64,000 bases of DNA, from assembly GCA_002631855.1 (NCBI GenBank), contig NTLF01000014.1, positions 485,951 to 549,950 of the forward strand, written 5' to 3'. This DNA comes from Zunongwangia sp. ESRF-bin46 (GTDB taxonomy: Bacteria > Bacteroidota > Bacteroidia > Flavobacteriales > Flavobacteriaceae). A program made the translations under genes and the position numbers. The notes under the pieces are model-generated. The model was not told the origin of the DNA. It saw only the letters and a program-made list of their open reading frames with translations, and made no database searches. The stretch's first letter is position 1; each line of letters starts with the position of its first letter. Positions 18,224-27,043 of the stretch are shown one piece after another.

Positions 18224-21200
18224 TTAGGCTTTATTTATAAGTATGCCATTTTCTGAAGTATAAACCAAGATTTTTTCAGCAATCTTAAAATTCATTTCTG
18301 AAAGCGCTGCTGCATATTGGTTTATTTGAATGCTGTGTTTTTTAGATTGACTTCCTGTTTTATAATCTATAATACTTACGCTACCGTCGGGATGAAAATT
18401 TAAACGGTCCGGACGTAATATTTTTCCTTCTGAAGTAATTAAATCTCGTTCGTTTTCTACTTTTTCGGAAGGTTGAAATAAGTGGTTTAACTTCTCGTCA
18501 TGTATTAAAGCTTCAACCGCTTCTTTTAAAATTTTAAAATCGCTTTCTGAAACAATCGCTCGCTTTTTTATATTCTCTAATATTTCCGAAGCATCGTTTT
18601 CATATTTAATTTCAGCCATTGTATCGTGAAAAAGATTTCCACTTAAAATAGCAGCTTCGGTTTCGGTGTCCCAAAGCAATGCTTCTTTGGTTACAATATT
18701 CAAGTTACGGCTTGTTGGTGAAGTGTTGATGTATGTAGGCGCAACCGTTTCAGTAACATTTTCTTCCTCTTTTAGTTCTTTCCGTGTTTTTTCACCAAAT
18801 TGATATAACAATTGGTCATCGTTCCATTTCTGTTCATGTTTAAGGTATTCCACAAACAACTGACTAAAATCCTTAGGTTGATCTTTTACACTGCTTGGTT
18901 TTTCAGAAAAAATATAAAGCTGTTCAACAGGCCTTGTCAGGGTAACATAGAGTAGGTTTAAACTGTCGAGTTCTAAGGTGTTTCTGCGGTCTGCGTAAAT
19001 TTTAGCACCTTCTTCGCCAAATTCTGCTACACTACTATTAAAATTAATTAACGCCTCTTCAAAACCAAAATCATTTTCAGGGGCTTTAAACCACGTTTTT
19101 GGTTCTATTTCTTTGTATAAACCGGTTTCAGCAAAGGGGAATAGTACAATAGGAAATTCTAATCCTTTTGCTTTATGGATGGTCATTAATCGCACTGCTC
19201 CGGTAGTTTCGGCAGCGGCAACCGAAGCTTTTTCTTTTTTGGTTTCCCAATATTCTAGAAAGGCCATTTTTGACGCTAATGGTTGTTGTTCAAACTCATA
19301 AACCAAATCCATAAACCCGAAGAGATAGGCGTCGGCACTCGGTTCTAATTTAAATTGACGAATGCAATACTCAAAAGCTTCGTATAAAGAAACGGAATGT
19401 ATAAAATTGGAATTAAAATTGATTTCGTATTGCTGTAAGAGTTGCGTTACTTCTTCCGCAGGTTGGTTTAAAAATTGAGTGAAAAATGTATGTTTTTCTT
19501 CTGAAATAGAAAGGTGTTCGTGAATAAAATCGAGCATATTGATTTTTGCCTCTTCATTTTCAGGTTGTAAGGAATAAATAAGCGTCTGAATTAATCCTTG
19601 AACCAACGGCGAGGATTGAAGCAATAATGTTTCAGAAGAAACAATTGAAATCCCGTTTTCCATAAGCCAAGAACCTAATGCAATTCCCTCTTTTTTGCGA
19701 CGTGTTAAAATACAAATATCTTGTTCTTGGTAACCGCTGGCTTTTACTTCAAGTATGGTTTGTAACACCAATTTGGCATAGCTTTCTTCTTTTTCTGCAG
19801 CCGATTGTTTTTCAATAAACTCAATCTGTATGTAGCCTCCGTCTTTTTTATTGGGCTTTTGCTGGTTTCCTATTTCATATAAATGTGTGTGCCCGGCATC
19901 GCCGAAGTATTTTGAAACAAACGTAAAAAATGAATTATTAAACGTGATAATTTCTTCACAACTCCTATAATTAGTCTCTAGATTTTCTACTTCGGCTGTT
20001 GAAACAGCAAAAGGTGTTTTGCCGCCGTATAAATCCATAAACTGTTCAGGTTTACCACCTCGCCAACGATAAATAGATTGTTTGGCATCGCCTACCAATA
20101 ACAGCGAGCCTGCTTCTTCACTTGCTACTTGTTGCGATAATGCGTTTTCAATTAAAGGAATTAAATTTTCCCATTGCAATTCGGAAGTATCTTGAAATTC
20201 ATCAATAAAATAATGACGGTATTTTTCTCCCAACCGTTCATAAATAAAAGGCGCAGGCTGGTTTTTTATTTCTTTATTGATAATGGAATTAAATTCTGAA
20301 ATAGGCAAGATGTTTTTCTCTTCCTTAATAGTTTCAATTTCCTGCTGCACCAAATTGATAACCGAAAGCGGCGTAAGGTTTTTTACTATGGAATTAATTA
20401 ACTGTAGCTGAAATACCAACTTTTTACTCGTTGAAAAAGCGGAAACCAATTCTGGTGCTAATCCGTCCATAATATTGCTTTCCGGGGGTTTTACACGTCC
20501 TGGGTACAAGGGTTTTTCGCCTAAGGTTTCTTGCCATTTGGCGCCGTACGGAACATCAAAATTGCCTTCAGAAAGCTTTACAAAATAGTTGTATAAATAT
20601 TTCCCGCTGAAGTGGCTTTCATCCAATCCGTTGTCAGCTATTGTTTTAAGGGTAATGGAAGCAACTTGTATTATGTTTTCTGAAAGTTGTTTTTGTTGTT
20701 TCAGCAAATGCTTTTTAAACGAAAGAAAATTGTCGAGGGATTGTAGCTTTAGTTTTTTAATGTGTTTGGCTTCATTTTCAGAAAAAAGCAAAGAAGAAGC
20801 TTTGGTAATATCTAGGGCAATATCCCACGATTTATCATCATCTGTTTTTTCAAGTGCAAAGTCCAATAAGACGTTGGTGATTTTTTTATCGTCGCCCGCT
20901 TTGCTAATTAATTGATCCACGGCTTCAGTCAATAATTGATCTGTATCTAGACTCACTTCAAAATTTGAAGAAAGTTTTAAGTCACGAGCAAAAGTTCGAA
21001 GTAATTGGTGGTTAAAGCGATCAATGGTTTCTACGCTAAAAGCAGAATAATGATGCAATAAATGCTTTATAATTGCTTTTGAAGTAATTTGAATTTCCTC
21101 AAGACTCATTCCTGTTTCAGAAGCAAGAAGCGTCATCATATCCGATGGACTTGAAAGAGATGTTTCCGAGGAAAAAGAAACTAAATTTGAAATAATCCGC

Positions 21201-21370
21201 TGTTTCATTTCGGCAACCGCTTTGTTGGTAAAGGTTATCGCCAATAGGTTTTTATAGCTTCCTTCATTTTTTGAAAGTAGTAAACGGCTTAGATATTCTT
21301 TTACTAGGGTGAAAGTTTTACCGCTTCCTGCGGCAGCGTTGTAAATAGTGAAGGGCGAAGTTGTTTTCAA
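18224..21370 (-). CDS. AddA-like UvrD-type helicase-nuclease
   Basis: The 1048-aa protein has superfamily 1 helicase motifs in order: Walker A AAAGSGKTF (about residues 12-20), Walker B IDEFQDTS (about 392), motif III GDAKQSIYRWRGG (about 428), motif IV LETNYRS (about 460), and motif V TIHKAKGLEFP (about 730). The C-terminus has a RecB-type nuclease, DRLNFHPDGSVSIIDYKTGS. This is the AddA/RecB layout for resecting DNA double-strand ends. Its likely partner is the AddB-like protein at 12654-15404. kbl follows 28 nt downstream. Confidence 0.93.
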   Translation of the reverse strand: MKTTSPFTIYNAAAGSGKTFTLVKEYLSRLLLSKNEGSYKNLLAITFTNKAVAEMKQRIISNLVSFSSETSLSSPSDMMTLLASETGMSLEEIQITSKAIIKHLLHHYSAFSVETIDRFNHQLLRTFARDLKLSSNFEVSLDTDQLLTEAVDQLISKAGDDKKITNVLLDFALEKTDDDKSWDIALDITKASSLLFSENEAKHIKKLKLQSLDNFLSFKKHLLKQQKQLSENIIQVASITLKTIADNGLDESHFSGKYLYNYFVKLSEGNFDVPYGAKWQETLGEKPLYPGRVKPPESNIMDGLAPELVSAFSTSKKLVFQLQLINSIVKNLTPLSVINLVQQEIETIKEEKNILPISEFNSIINKEIKNQPAPFIYERLGEKYRHYFIDEFQDTSELQWENLIPLIENALSQQVASEEAGSLLLVGDAKQSIYRWRGGKPEQFMDLYGGKTPFAVSTAEVENLETNYRSCEEIITFNNSFFTFVSKYFGDAGHTHLYEIGNQQKPNKKDGGYIQIEFIEKQSAAEKEESYAKLVLQTILEVKASGYQEQDICILTRRKKEGIALGSWLMENGISIVSSETLLLQSSPLVQGLIQTLIYSLQPENEEAKINMLDFIHEHLSISEEKHTFFTQFLNQPAEEVTQLLQQYEINFNSNFIHSVSLYEAFEYCIRQFKLEPSADAYLFGFMDLVYEFEQQPLASKMAFLEYWETKKEKASVAAAETTGAVRLMTIHKAKGLEFPIVLFPFAETGLYKEIEPKTWFKAPENDFGFEEALINFNSSVAEFGEEGAKIYADRRNTLELDSLNLLYVTLTRPVEQLYIFSEKPSSVKDQPKDFSQLFVEYLKHEQKWNDDQLLYQFGEKTRKELKEEENVTETVAPTYINTSPTSRNLNIVTKEALLWDTETEAAILSGNLFHDTMAEIKYENDASEILENIKKRAIVSESDFKILKEAVEALIHDEKLNHLFQPSEKVENERDLITSEGKILRPDRLNFHPDGSVSIIDYKTGSQSKKHSIQINQYAAALSEMNFKIAEKILVYTSENGILINKA

Positions 21371-21486
21371 GCTGTTTTTTATTTAAAAGTAGCGAATCGT
21401 GTGTGTATTTACACAAATAATCAATATAATCTATATGGTTATAAAATCTTATAAATTTTATAACATTTTTTATATCTTCTTCTGCG

Positions 21487-21494
21487 TACCTTTG
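21487..21494 (+). promoter_or_regulatory. -7 promoter box of sodA
   Basis: TACCTTTG matches the Bacteroidota -7 consensus TAnnTTTG exactly and lies 47 nt before the sodA start codon. No clear -33 TTTG is seen; the stretch upstream is very T-rich. Confidence 0.6.
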
Positions 21495-21541
21495 GTAAAG
21501 AACATAACAAAAAAATATAAATAACTAAAAACGATATAATT

Positions 21542-22150
21542 ATGGCTTTCGAATTACCGAAATTACAATACTCATTTGATGCATTAGAACCACATATTGA
21601 TGCTAAGACTATGGAAATCCATCATGATAAACACCATAATGGATATACCAATAAATTAAATGCGGCGATTGAAGGAACCGACCAAGAAGGAAAAACAATC
21701 GAAAATATCTTGAACAATCTTGATATGGACGATAAAGCTGTTCGTAACAATGGTGGAGGTTTTTATAACCATAAACTATTTTGGGAAATAATGTCTCCAA
21801 ACGGGGGTGGAAAACCTTCAGGTGCATTAGCCGAAGCAATTAACAGTGCGTACGGAAGCTTTGAAGATTTTAAAGAAAAGTTTTCTACAGCTGCTAAAGG
21901 TCAATTTGGATCTGGATGGGCTTGGCTTTGTGTTCACGAAGGTGGTAAAGTAGAAGTTTGTTCTACACCAAACCAAGACAATCCACTAATGCCTGGAGTT
22001 GGCTGTGGTGGAACACCAATACTTGGTCTTGATGTTTGGGAACACGCATATTACTTAAATTACCAAAATCGCAGACCTGATTACGTAAATGCATTCTTTA
22101 ATGTTATTAATTGGGATGAAGTATCAAAACGATACGAGCAGAATAAATAA
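21542..22150 (+). CDS. sodA: superoxide dismutase, Fe/Mn type
   Basis: The enzyme converts superoxide to oxygen and hydrogen peroxide in the cytoplasm. The 202-aa length is typical. Metal ligands are visible as H27 ([10 protein letters not shown]), the His in NHKLFWE (about residue 77) and the Asp/His of DVWEHAYYL (about 164 and 168). No signal peptide is present. The sequence alone does not settle Fe versus Mn (or cambialistic) use, so the symbol follows common naming. It has its own promoter box and terminator and is probably a single-gene transcript. Confidence 0.95.
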   Translation: MAFELPKLQYSFDALEPHIDAKTMEIHHDKHHNGYTNKLNAAIEGTDQEGKTIENILNNLDMDDKAVRNNGGGFYNHKLFWEIMSPNGGGKPSGALAEAINSAYGSFEDFKEKFSTAAKGQFGSGWAWLCVHEGGKVEVCSTPNQDNPLMPGVGCGGTPILGLDVWEHAYYLNYQNRRPDYVNAFFNVINWDEVSKRYEQNK

Positions 22151-22174
22151 GTAGTACTTATTAAGTAAAAAGTA

Positions 22175-22200
22175 AAACCCACCACTTGGTGGGTTTTTTA
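22175..22200 (+). terminator. sodA terminator
   Basis: A stem AAACCCACCA/TGGTGGGTTT with a 2-nt centre, followed by a T tract, lies 25 nt after the sodA stop. Confidence 0.88.
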
Positions 22201-22237
22201 TGTGGTATTGTGATGATTTATAACGTAAAGCATATAT

Positions 22238-22350
22238 GCTCGCCACCCCAAATTTAGCGCATAAAAAAAGGTGGAAAGATCCACCTTTTTTTGCCCCAAA
22301 TCTACCATGAACTTAACCTACTTATGCTATGGTATGGGTCAAATATATAC
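22238..22350. repeat. intergenic repeat, copy 1
   Basis: This stretch of about 110 bp matches 23214-23330 from GCTCGC through CAAATATATA. The half from TTGCCCCAAATC to CAAATATATA is nearly identical, with three differences in about 60 positions. The hairpin half differs in stem sequence. It fills most of the 444-bp gap between sodA and the next gene. Confidence 0.85.
22263..22335 (-). ncRNA. candidate small RNA, copy 1
   Basis: Read on the minus strand, a TATATTTG box (22340-22347) precedes a sequence with ACCAT...ATGGT able to form a weak stem, then GATTTGGGGC, then a strong hairpin GGTGGA/TCCACC flanked by A and T tracts (22263-22292) that looks like an intrinsic terminator. The predicted RNA is about 70 nt. 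There is no convincing ORF, since the reading frames differ between the copies. A plus-strand reading as a second terminator for sodA is possible, but sodA already has one. No known family was recognised with certainty. Confidence 0.5.
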
Positions 22351-22509
22351 TATAAAGTTTTTTATACTTGAATTTTTAGATTAAAGGCTTTTATTTTCGA
22401 TAAAAAGATGTTTTTACGAAGGTTTTTCCTTCATAAAAGAAAAAACATGTGAATGGTTTATTAAAAATTCAATATATTTTGCTTTTTGCATGATAAATAG
22501 TGCACTAAT

Positions 22510-22547
22510 GTTATTTTAACGTTACGCCAATGTAAATTTAACGTTAA
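22510..22547 (+). promoter_or_regulatory. four GTTA-like repeats upstream of the 22596 gene
   Basis: GTTAT, GTTAC, GTAAA and GTTAA start at 22510, 22521, 22532 and 22543, exactly 11 bp apart. The array ends 17 bp before the -7 box. It is a degenerate relative of the arrays at 52320, 61446 and 62397. Confidence 0.4.
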
Positions 22548-22563
22548 CTAATTAAATTTTTCA

Positions 22564-22571
22564 TATATTTG
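22564..22571 (+). promoter_or_regulatory. -7 promoter box of the 22596 gene
   Basis: TATATTTG is an exact TAnnTTTG match, 32 nt before the start codon. Confidence 0.6.
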
Positions 22572-22595
22572 GGTCTGACAAAAAATGAATGAGTT

Positions 22596-22877
22596 ATGAG
22601 TAATGATGAAAACAAATATTATATATTGAAGGTAAAATATTCGGTTCAGGAAATATCTGGAAAGAAAAAGAATGGCAAAAAATCAATTCATAAAAGAAAG
22701 AAACGGTATTTGGTTAAAAATCTTGATACGTTAGACAGCAAATTTCAAGATATTGAACACGCATTGACCGAAGTGGATACATCTACTTCTAAAAATATCT
22801 TTACTATTTTTAAAGATTATATAGTTCGGTTTGGTTCTAACTGCAATTCTACATATCATAGAATGTTACGAACTTAA
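22596..22877 (+). CDS. small basic protein of unknown function
   Basis: This 93-aa product is not recognised. The first 45 residues are strongly basic (SGKKKNGKKSIHKRKKRY), and the rest is more balanced, with a likely helix (KNIFTIFKDYIVRF) and one Cys. It has no signal peptide or membrane segment. A promoter box, a periodic repeat array and a strong downstream terminator frame the ORF, which supports a real gene. It lies alone between the two copies of the intergenic repeat. The basic character could mean nucleic-acid binding, but this is only a guess. Confidence 0.65.
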   Translation: MSNDENKYYILKVKYSVQEISGKKKNGKKSIHKRKKRYLVKNLDTLDSKFQDIEHALTEVDTSTSKNIFTIFKDYIVRFGSNCNSTYHRMLRT

Positions 22878-22900
22878 ACCTTTCTAATACATTATTTATA

Positions 22901-22935
22901 AAAAGCAAGCGATGTATATGTCGCTTGCTTTTTTT
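22901..22935 (+). terminator. terminator of the 22596 gene
   Basis: The 12-bp stem AAAAGCAAGCGA/TCGCTTGCTTTT with an 8-nt loop is followed by a run of T residues, 23 nt after the stop codon. Confidence 0.9.
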
Positions 22936-23213
22936 GCTTTATATAAACTCTGTTTGCTGAAGAAGTATTTAGTAGATGGCTGCTTAACCATACCGTGAAA
23001 ATAATTTGTCATCATTATTTAAATCAGGCTTAAAAAAAGCAAATATGTGCTCAAGTGAAATTGTAAGCAGCTCGTTTTAAATTTTCTTCCTGTGATTTAA
23101 ATTTAGCTTATAGCTCGCCATCCTTCAGATTTTGGAAAAAAACCGAACGAGTTGTGGAGGGAGGGGAACGGCTCGCAACTATGTTTGTTCAAAGAAATAA
23201 AGTTTTGGTAATT
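22936..23213. other. AT-rich intergenic stretch without a recognised gene
   Basis: I find no ORF, RNA gene or strong hairpin in these 278 bp. One short stretch near 23113 (GCTCGCCATCC...ATTTTGG) resembles the opening of the intergenic repeat and might be a decayed third copy, but the match is too short to claim. Confidence 0.4.
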
Positions 23214-23330
23214 GCTCGCTAGCCCAAATTTGGCGCATAAAAAAAGGCGAACAAGTGTTCACCTTTTTTTGCCCCAAATCTTACCATAAACTTAACCTAC
23301 TTATGCTATGGTATGGTTCAAATATATATC
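23214..23330. repeat. intergenic repeat, copy 2
   Basis: This is the second copy of the element at 22238-22350, in the same orientation and about 1 kb away. It lies downstream of purF (minus strand). Confidence 0.85.
23239..23313 (-). ncRNA. candidate small RNA, copy 2
   Basis: The layout matches copy 1: TATATTTG box at 23319-23326, conserved core, then a terminator hairpin (23239-23270). On the minus strand the stem reads GGTGAACA/TGTTCGCC with one U-G pair; on the plus strand that position would be a C-A mismatch, so the minus strand is the better-folding RNA. The stem sequence differs from copy 1 but pairing is kept. The predicted length is about 75 nt. It could also be made by processing of purF read-through RNA. 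Confidence 0.5.
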
Positions 23331-23433
23331 AATTTTTTAGTTTTACCATAAGGCTTTTCCTACTTTTGGATGAACTGTTTTATAAACTCGATTAACGGTT
23401 TGATTATAGCTAATTATGCTGTTTTTTAACCGT

Positions 23434-25332
23434 TTAGTAGGCTCTTTCTGGGTTTCCTTCGTAAAAATGAACATATGCTTTGTTTACCACTCGCTTTCCG
23501 CCATCGGTTGGATAATTACCTGTAAAATACCAATCGCCTAAATTTTTAGGACAAGCTTTATGTAAGTCATCCACCGATTGAAAAATCAATTTTATATCTG
23601 CGTTTATGTTTTCATCACTTATAATTTCAGCAATTTTATCTGAAACTTCTTGATCGCTAAAAGGAGCATATAGTTCTTTTACATAATTCACCACATCTTT
23701 GTCTTCGGTCTCTAATTGTTCTTTACATTTATGGTAAATCTCTTCAACAACATCATAAGTGCCTTGTTCTTTATGCAGTGCCAATGCTGCTTGAAAAGCC
23801 ACTAAATCTTCCAAGCGAGCCATATCGATACCGTAACAGTCTGGATATCGAATTTGCGGTGCCGATGAAACCACAACAATTTGTTTAGGGTTTAATCGAT
23901 CAAGCATTTTTAAAATACTCTTTTTTAAAGTTGTCCCTCGTACAATACTATCATCAATGATTACCAGATTGTCTGTAGGTTTAACAACACCGTAGGTTAC
24001 ATCATACACATGAGCTACAAGATCGTCACGGCTACTGTCTTCAGTAATAAAGGTTCGTAGTTTTACGTCTTTAATAGCAATTTTTTCGGTGCGAATTTTA
24101 TGTTGCTGTATCTGCTGAAGCCTTTCAGTAGTTAAATTTCCTTCTTCTTCAAGAATAGCTTCATTTTTCTGTTTGTTCAGTTCGTTTTGAGCAGCGTCTA
24201 GCATTCCGTAGAAAGATGTTTCAGCTGTATTTGGGATAAATGAAAACACGGTATTTTCGGTATCGTGATTGATTTCCTTTAAAACTCTTGGCATTACCAA
24301 ACGTCCTAACTCTTTTCGTTCTTCATAAATTTCTGCATCACTTCCGCGAGAAAAATAAATACGTTCAAACGAACAGGATTTACGTTCCAAAGGCTCTAAA
24401 ATTTGTTTTTCTGAAAAACTACCGTCTTTTTTCAAGATAATTGCGTGTCCAGGCTCTACTTCTTTAATATCCTCAAACGAAACATTAAATACCGTTTGAA
24501 TTGCCGGTCTTTCTGAAGCCACCACAATCACCTCGTCATCTTTGTAATAATATGCTGGACGAATTCCGGCCGGATCGCGTAAGACAAAAGCATCGCCGTG
24601 ACCCAACATTCCTGCCATGGCATATCCGCCATCCCAATCCCTAGCCGATTTTTTGAGTATTTTTTCAATTTTTAGCTTGTCGGCAATAAAAGGTGAAGCT
24701 TCCATTTTATTCAAGCCATCTTTTTTGGCCTTTTTATAAAGTTTACGCACGCCTTCATCTAGAAAATGCCCAATTTTTTCCATTACGGTAATGGTGTCGG
24801 CTTTTTCTTTTGGGTGCATCCCAAGCTTGATTAAGTTGTTGAATTGCTCAGTTGTATTCGTCATATTAAAATTACCGGCAATAATTAAATTACGGTGCAT
24901 CCAATTGTTTTGACGAAGAAAAGGGTGTACGTTTTCTACACTGTTAATGCCAAACGTTCCGTAGCGAACGTGGCCCAAAAGCAACTCACCAATGTAGGGA
25001 ATGTTTTTCTTTTGAGCGGCCACATCATTTTTGTATTCTGGGTGGCTTTGAAACTCTTCGTTAATGCGCCCATTAATCTGAGCAAAAATATCCTGTATGG
25101 GTTGCGATTTGTTAGAGCGAACTCGGCTTATGTAGCGTTCTCCAGGATCTACATCGAGCTTAATACTAGCAAAACCGGCACCGTCTTGGCCACGGTTGTG
25201 CTGTTTTTCCATCATCAAGTACATTTTATTTACTCCATAAAATGCAGTTCCATACTTTTCTTTATAATATTCAAGAGGTTTCAGCAATCGTACCATTGCT
25301 ATTCCGCATTCGTGTTTTAAAGCGTCGCTCAT
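23434..25332 (-). CDS. purF: amidophosphoribosyltransferase
   Basis: PurF makes phosphoribosylamine from PRPP and glutamine, the first step of de novo purine synthesis. The glutaminase nucleophile is Cys9 (MSDALKHECGIAM), so an 8-residue propeptide must be removed. LLGHVRYGT, the central RDPAGIRP and the PRPP loop LVIIDDSIVRGTTLKKS are family motifs. At 632 aa it is more than 100 residues longer than the E. coli enzyme, with an insertion rich in Glu/Gln/Lys (about residues 370-430) before the PRPP loop and a long C-terminus. It is followed on its 3' side by copy 2 of the intergenic repeat. Confidence 0.95.
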   Translation of the reverse strand: MSDALKHECGIAMVRLLKPLEYYKEKYGTAFYGVNKMYLMMEKQHNRGQDGAGFASIKLDVDPGERYISRVRSNKSQPIQDIFAQINGRINEEFQSHPEYKNDVAAQKKNIPYIGELLLGHVRYGTFGINSVENVHPFLRQNNWMHRNLIIAGNFNMTNTTEQFNNLIKLGMHPKEKADTITVMEKIGHFLDEGVRKLYKKAKKDGLNKMEASPFIADKLKIEKILKKSARDWDGGYAMAGMLGHGDAFVLRDPAGIRPAYYYKDDEVIVVASERPAIQTVFNVSFEDIKEVEPGHAIILKKDGSFSEKQILEPLERKSCSFERIYFSRGSDAEIYEERKELGRLVMPRVLKEINHDTENTVFSFIPNTAETSFYGMLDAAQNELNKQKNEAILEEEGNLTTERLQQIQQHKIRTEKIAIKDVKLRTFITEDSSRDDLVAHVYDVTYGVVKPTDNLVIIDDSIVRGTTLKKSILKMLDRLNPKQIVVVSSAPQIRYPDCYGIDMARLEDLVAFQAALALHKEQGTYDVVEEIYHKCKEQLETEDKDVVNYVKELYAPFSDQEVSDKIAEIISDENINADIKLIFQSVDDLHKACPKNLGDWYFTGNYPTDGGKRVVNKAYVHFYEGNPERAY

Positions 25333-25356
25333 TTTTTCTGAAATATTAATTCAATT

Positions 25357-25386
25357 AAAAACGCCCCGAAAATTCAGGGCGCGTTG
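25357..25386 (-). terminator. terminator of the PfkB-kinase gene
   Basis: On the minus strand the hairpin AACGC(G)CCC...GGGGCGTT followed by TTTAATT lies directly after the kinase stop codon and before purF. Confidence 0.75.
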
Positions 25387-26310
25387 TTATGTTAATTCTA
25401 TATCAAATTGTGTTAGGTTTTGAAATTGCTTCAAACGCCTGTGTACTTCTTTTTTTGTGAGACTTTCCAGTCGTTCCGTGCCAAATTTTTCGACACAGAA
25501 GGAAGCTAAAGCCGAACCATAAATAATGGCGTTTTTCATATTCTCAAAACTATAATCTGCTGTTTTTGCTAAATAGCCTGTAAATCCACCTGCAAAAGTA
25601 TCGCCTGCTCCTGTAGGATCAAAAACTTCTTCTAATGGTAATGCTGGTGCAAAAAAGACATCTTCTTCATGAAACAATAAGGCTCCATGCTCTCCCTTTT
25701 TTATCACCACATATTTTGGCCCCATCTCTCTAATTTTTTGAGCTGCCACAACTAATGAATATTCCCCTGTTAATTGTCTGGCTTCTTCATCATTAATGGT
25801 AATCACGTCTACTTTGGCAATCACTTGTTTTAATTCGGCTAATGCGTTATCCATCCAAAAGTTCATAGTATCAAGTACAATTAATTTTGGTGAATCCATT
25901 TGCTCAATTACACTCAATTGGACGAGCGGATGCAAGTTTCCTAACATCACTACTTCAGCGTCTTTGTAGTCTTTTGGTACTTTAGGCTGGAAGTTTTCTA
26001 GCACATTCAGTTCTGTTGCTAGCGTATCACGAGAATTCATATCGTTATGGTACTTACCGCTCCAAAAGAATGTTTTACCTTCTTTTATAATTTCAAGTCC
26101 TGAAACATCTAAATTATTGTTTTTTAGCATCGCGATATATTTCTCTGGGAAATCACCACCTACGACTGAAACAATAGCGCCATCGGCATTAAATTGACTG
26201 GCTGCCAGTCCTATATATGTAGCGGCGCCACCTAATATTTTATCGGTTTTACCAAATGGAGTTTCAATAGCGTCGAAGGCAACAGTACCAACAATAACGA
26301 GTTTGCTCAT
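25387..26310 (-). CDS. PfkB-family sugar/nucleoside kinase
   Basis: The 307-aa protein ends with the PfkB signature DPTGAGDTFAGGFTGYLA (about residues 240-257), which holds the catalytic Asp and the anion hole. The N-terminus has GGAATYIGLAASQF, the substrate-side glycine motif. The family includes ribokinase, adenosine kinase and fructokinases; its place beside purF suggests a nucleoside or ribose substrate, but this is only inference. Its terminator separates it from purF. No signal peptide is present. Confidence 0.9.
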   Translation of the reverse strand: MSKLVIVGTVAFDAIETPFGKTDKILGGAATYIGLAASQFNADGAIVSVVGGDFPEKYIAMLKNNNLDVSGLEIIKEGKTFFWSGKYHNDMNSRDTLATELNVLENFQPKVPKDYKDAEVVMLGNLHPLVQLSVIEQMDSPKLIVLDTMNFWMDNALAELKQVIAKVDVITINDEEARQLTGEYSLVVAAQKIREMGPKYVVIKKGEHGALLFHEEDVFFAPALPLEEVFDPTGAGDTFAGGFTGYLAKTADYSFENMKNAIIYGSALASFCVEKFGTERLESLTKKEVHRRLKQFQNLTQFDIELT

Positions 26311-26404
26311 AAAAGGGTTTTAAATTGAGGGTGCAAATTTAGCGAAATATTTTAGAAAAATGAGGATTTTAACGAAGACTAAACAAAGTGTAAGGTACTG
26401 ATTA

Positions 26405-27043
26405 TTACTTTCTTCCAAAATCTGCCGGAATTTCTCCCCAGGCTTTGGTTTCCCATTTAACCACTTTGGTTGAATAAGTGTTGTTTTTCAGCCAAGTTTC
26501 GGCTCGGGCAATTAATTCAAATAATGATTTATTTTTTGAAGACTTCTTTAATTTAGTATTGCACTTTTTTCGCTTTACCCACCCCATTGCAATTTTGCTG
26601 TCACTATAAATAATACGGTCGCTATTGTTTTTCTTTAGATAGGCGAGGCCATGGACCAACGCTAAAAACTCGCCTACGTTATTGGTGCCTTGCTGAAATG
26701 GTCCTTGGTGAAACAATTGTTTATGCGTTTGGGTATCCACACCTCGGTATTCCATTTTACCTGGATTACCGCTAGAAGCTGCATCAACCGCAATAGAATA
26801 TAAATTGGGTTGTCCTATTTTCTCAAGTTGTTCTTTGGTGAGCGTTTTTTTCTTTTTAGTGTTTTTTCCTCTATAGTCTGCGTATTCTTTATTGTAGGCT
26901 ATTTTGGCTTCTTTTAAACTTTCAAAACTCTTGTATTGAGCGCCGGTCACCCCTGTAATGGCTTTTTTACATTCCTTCCAGCTATGGAAGATACCTGTGG
27001 GATTCCCGAACCAGACTACATAATATTTTTTAGGTTTTGCCAT
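26405..27043 (-). CDS. ribonuclease H with N-terminal viroplasmin-like domain
   Basis: The first 50 residues (KKYYVVWFGNPTGIFHSWKE...) form the small RNA:DNA hybrid-binding viroplasmin/RNase H1 domain. Residues 75-212 form the RNase H fold with acidic catalytic residues in VDAASSGNPG, NNVGEFLALVHGLAYL (Glu) and YSDSKIAMGWV (Asp); the final Asp is in IPADFG. It removes RNA from RNA-DNA hybrids. Its ATG overlaps the purN stop codon (TAATG), suggesting coupled translation. A charged Lys-rich linker joins the domains. Confidence 0.92.
   Translation of the reverse strand: MAKPKKYYVVWFGNPTGIFHSWKECKKAITGVTGAQYKSFESLKEAKIAYNKEYADYRGKNTKKKKTLTKEQLEKIGQPNLYSIAVDAASSGNPGKMEYRGVDTQTHKQLFHQGPFQQGTNNVGEFLALVHGLAYLKKNNSDRIIYSDSKIAMGWVKRKKCNTKLKKSSKNKSLFELIARAETWLKNNTYSTKVVKWETKAWGEIPADFGRK

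Noticed and set aside
22263-22330. Short peptide encoded by the repeat (MVRFGAKKG... in copy 2)
   Set aside because: The corresponding frame in copy 1 shifts, so the peptide is not conserved between copies.
23113-23150. Third copy of the intergenic repeat
   Set aside because: Only about 8-12 bases match the opening of the element, and no -7 box or terminator follows.
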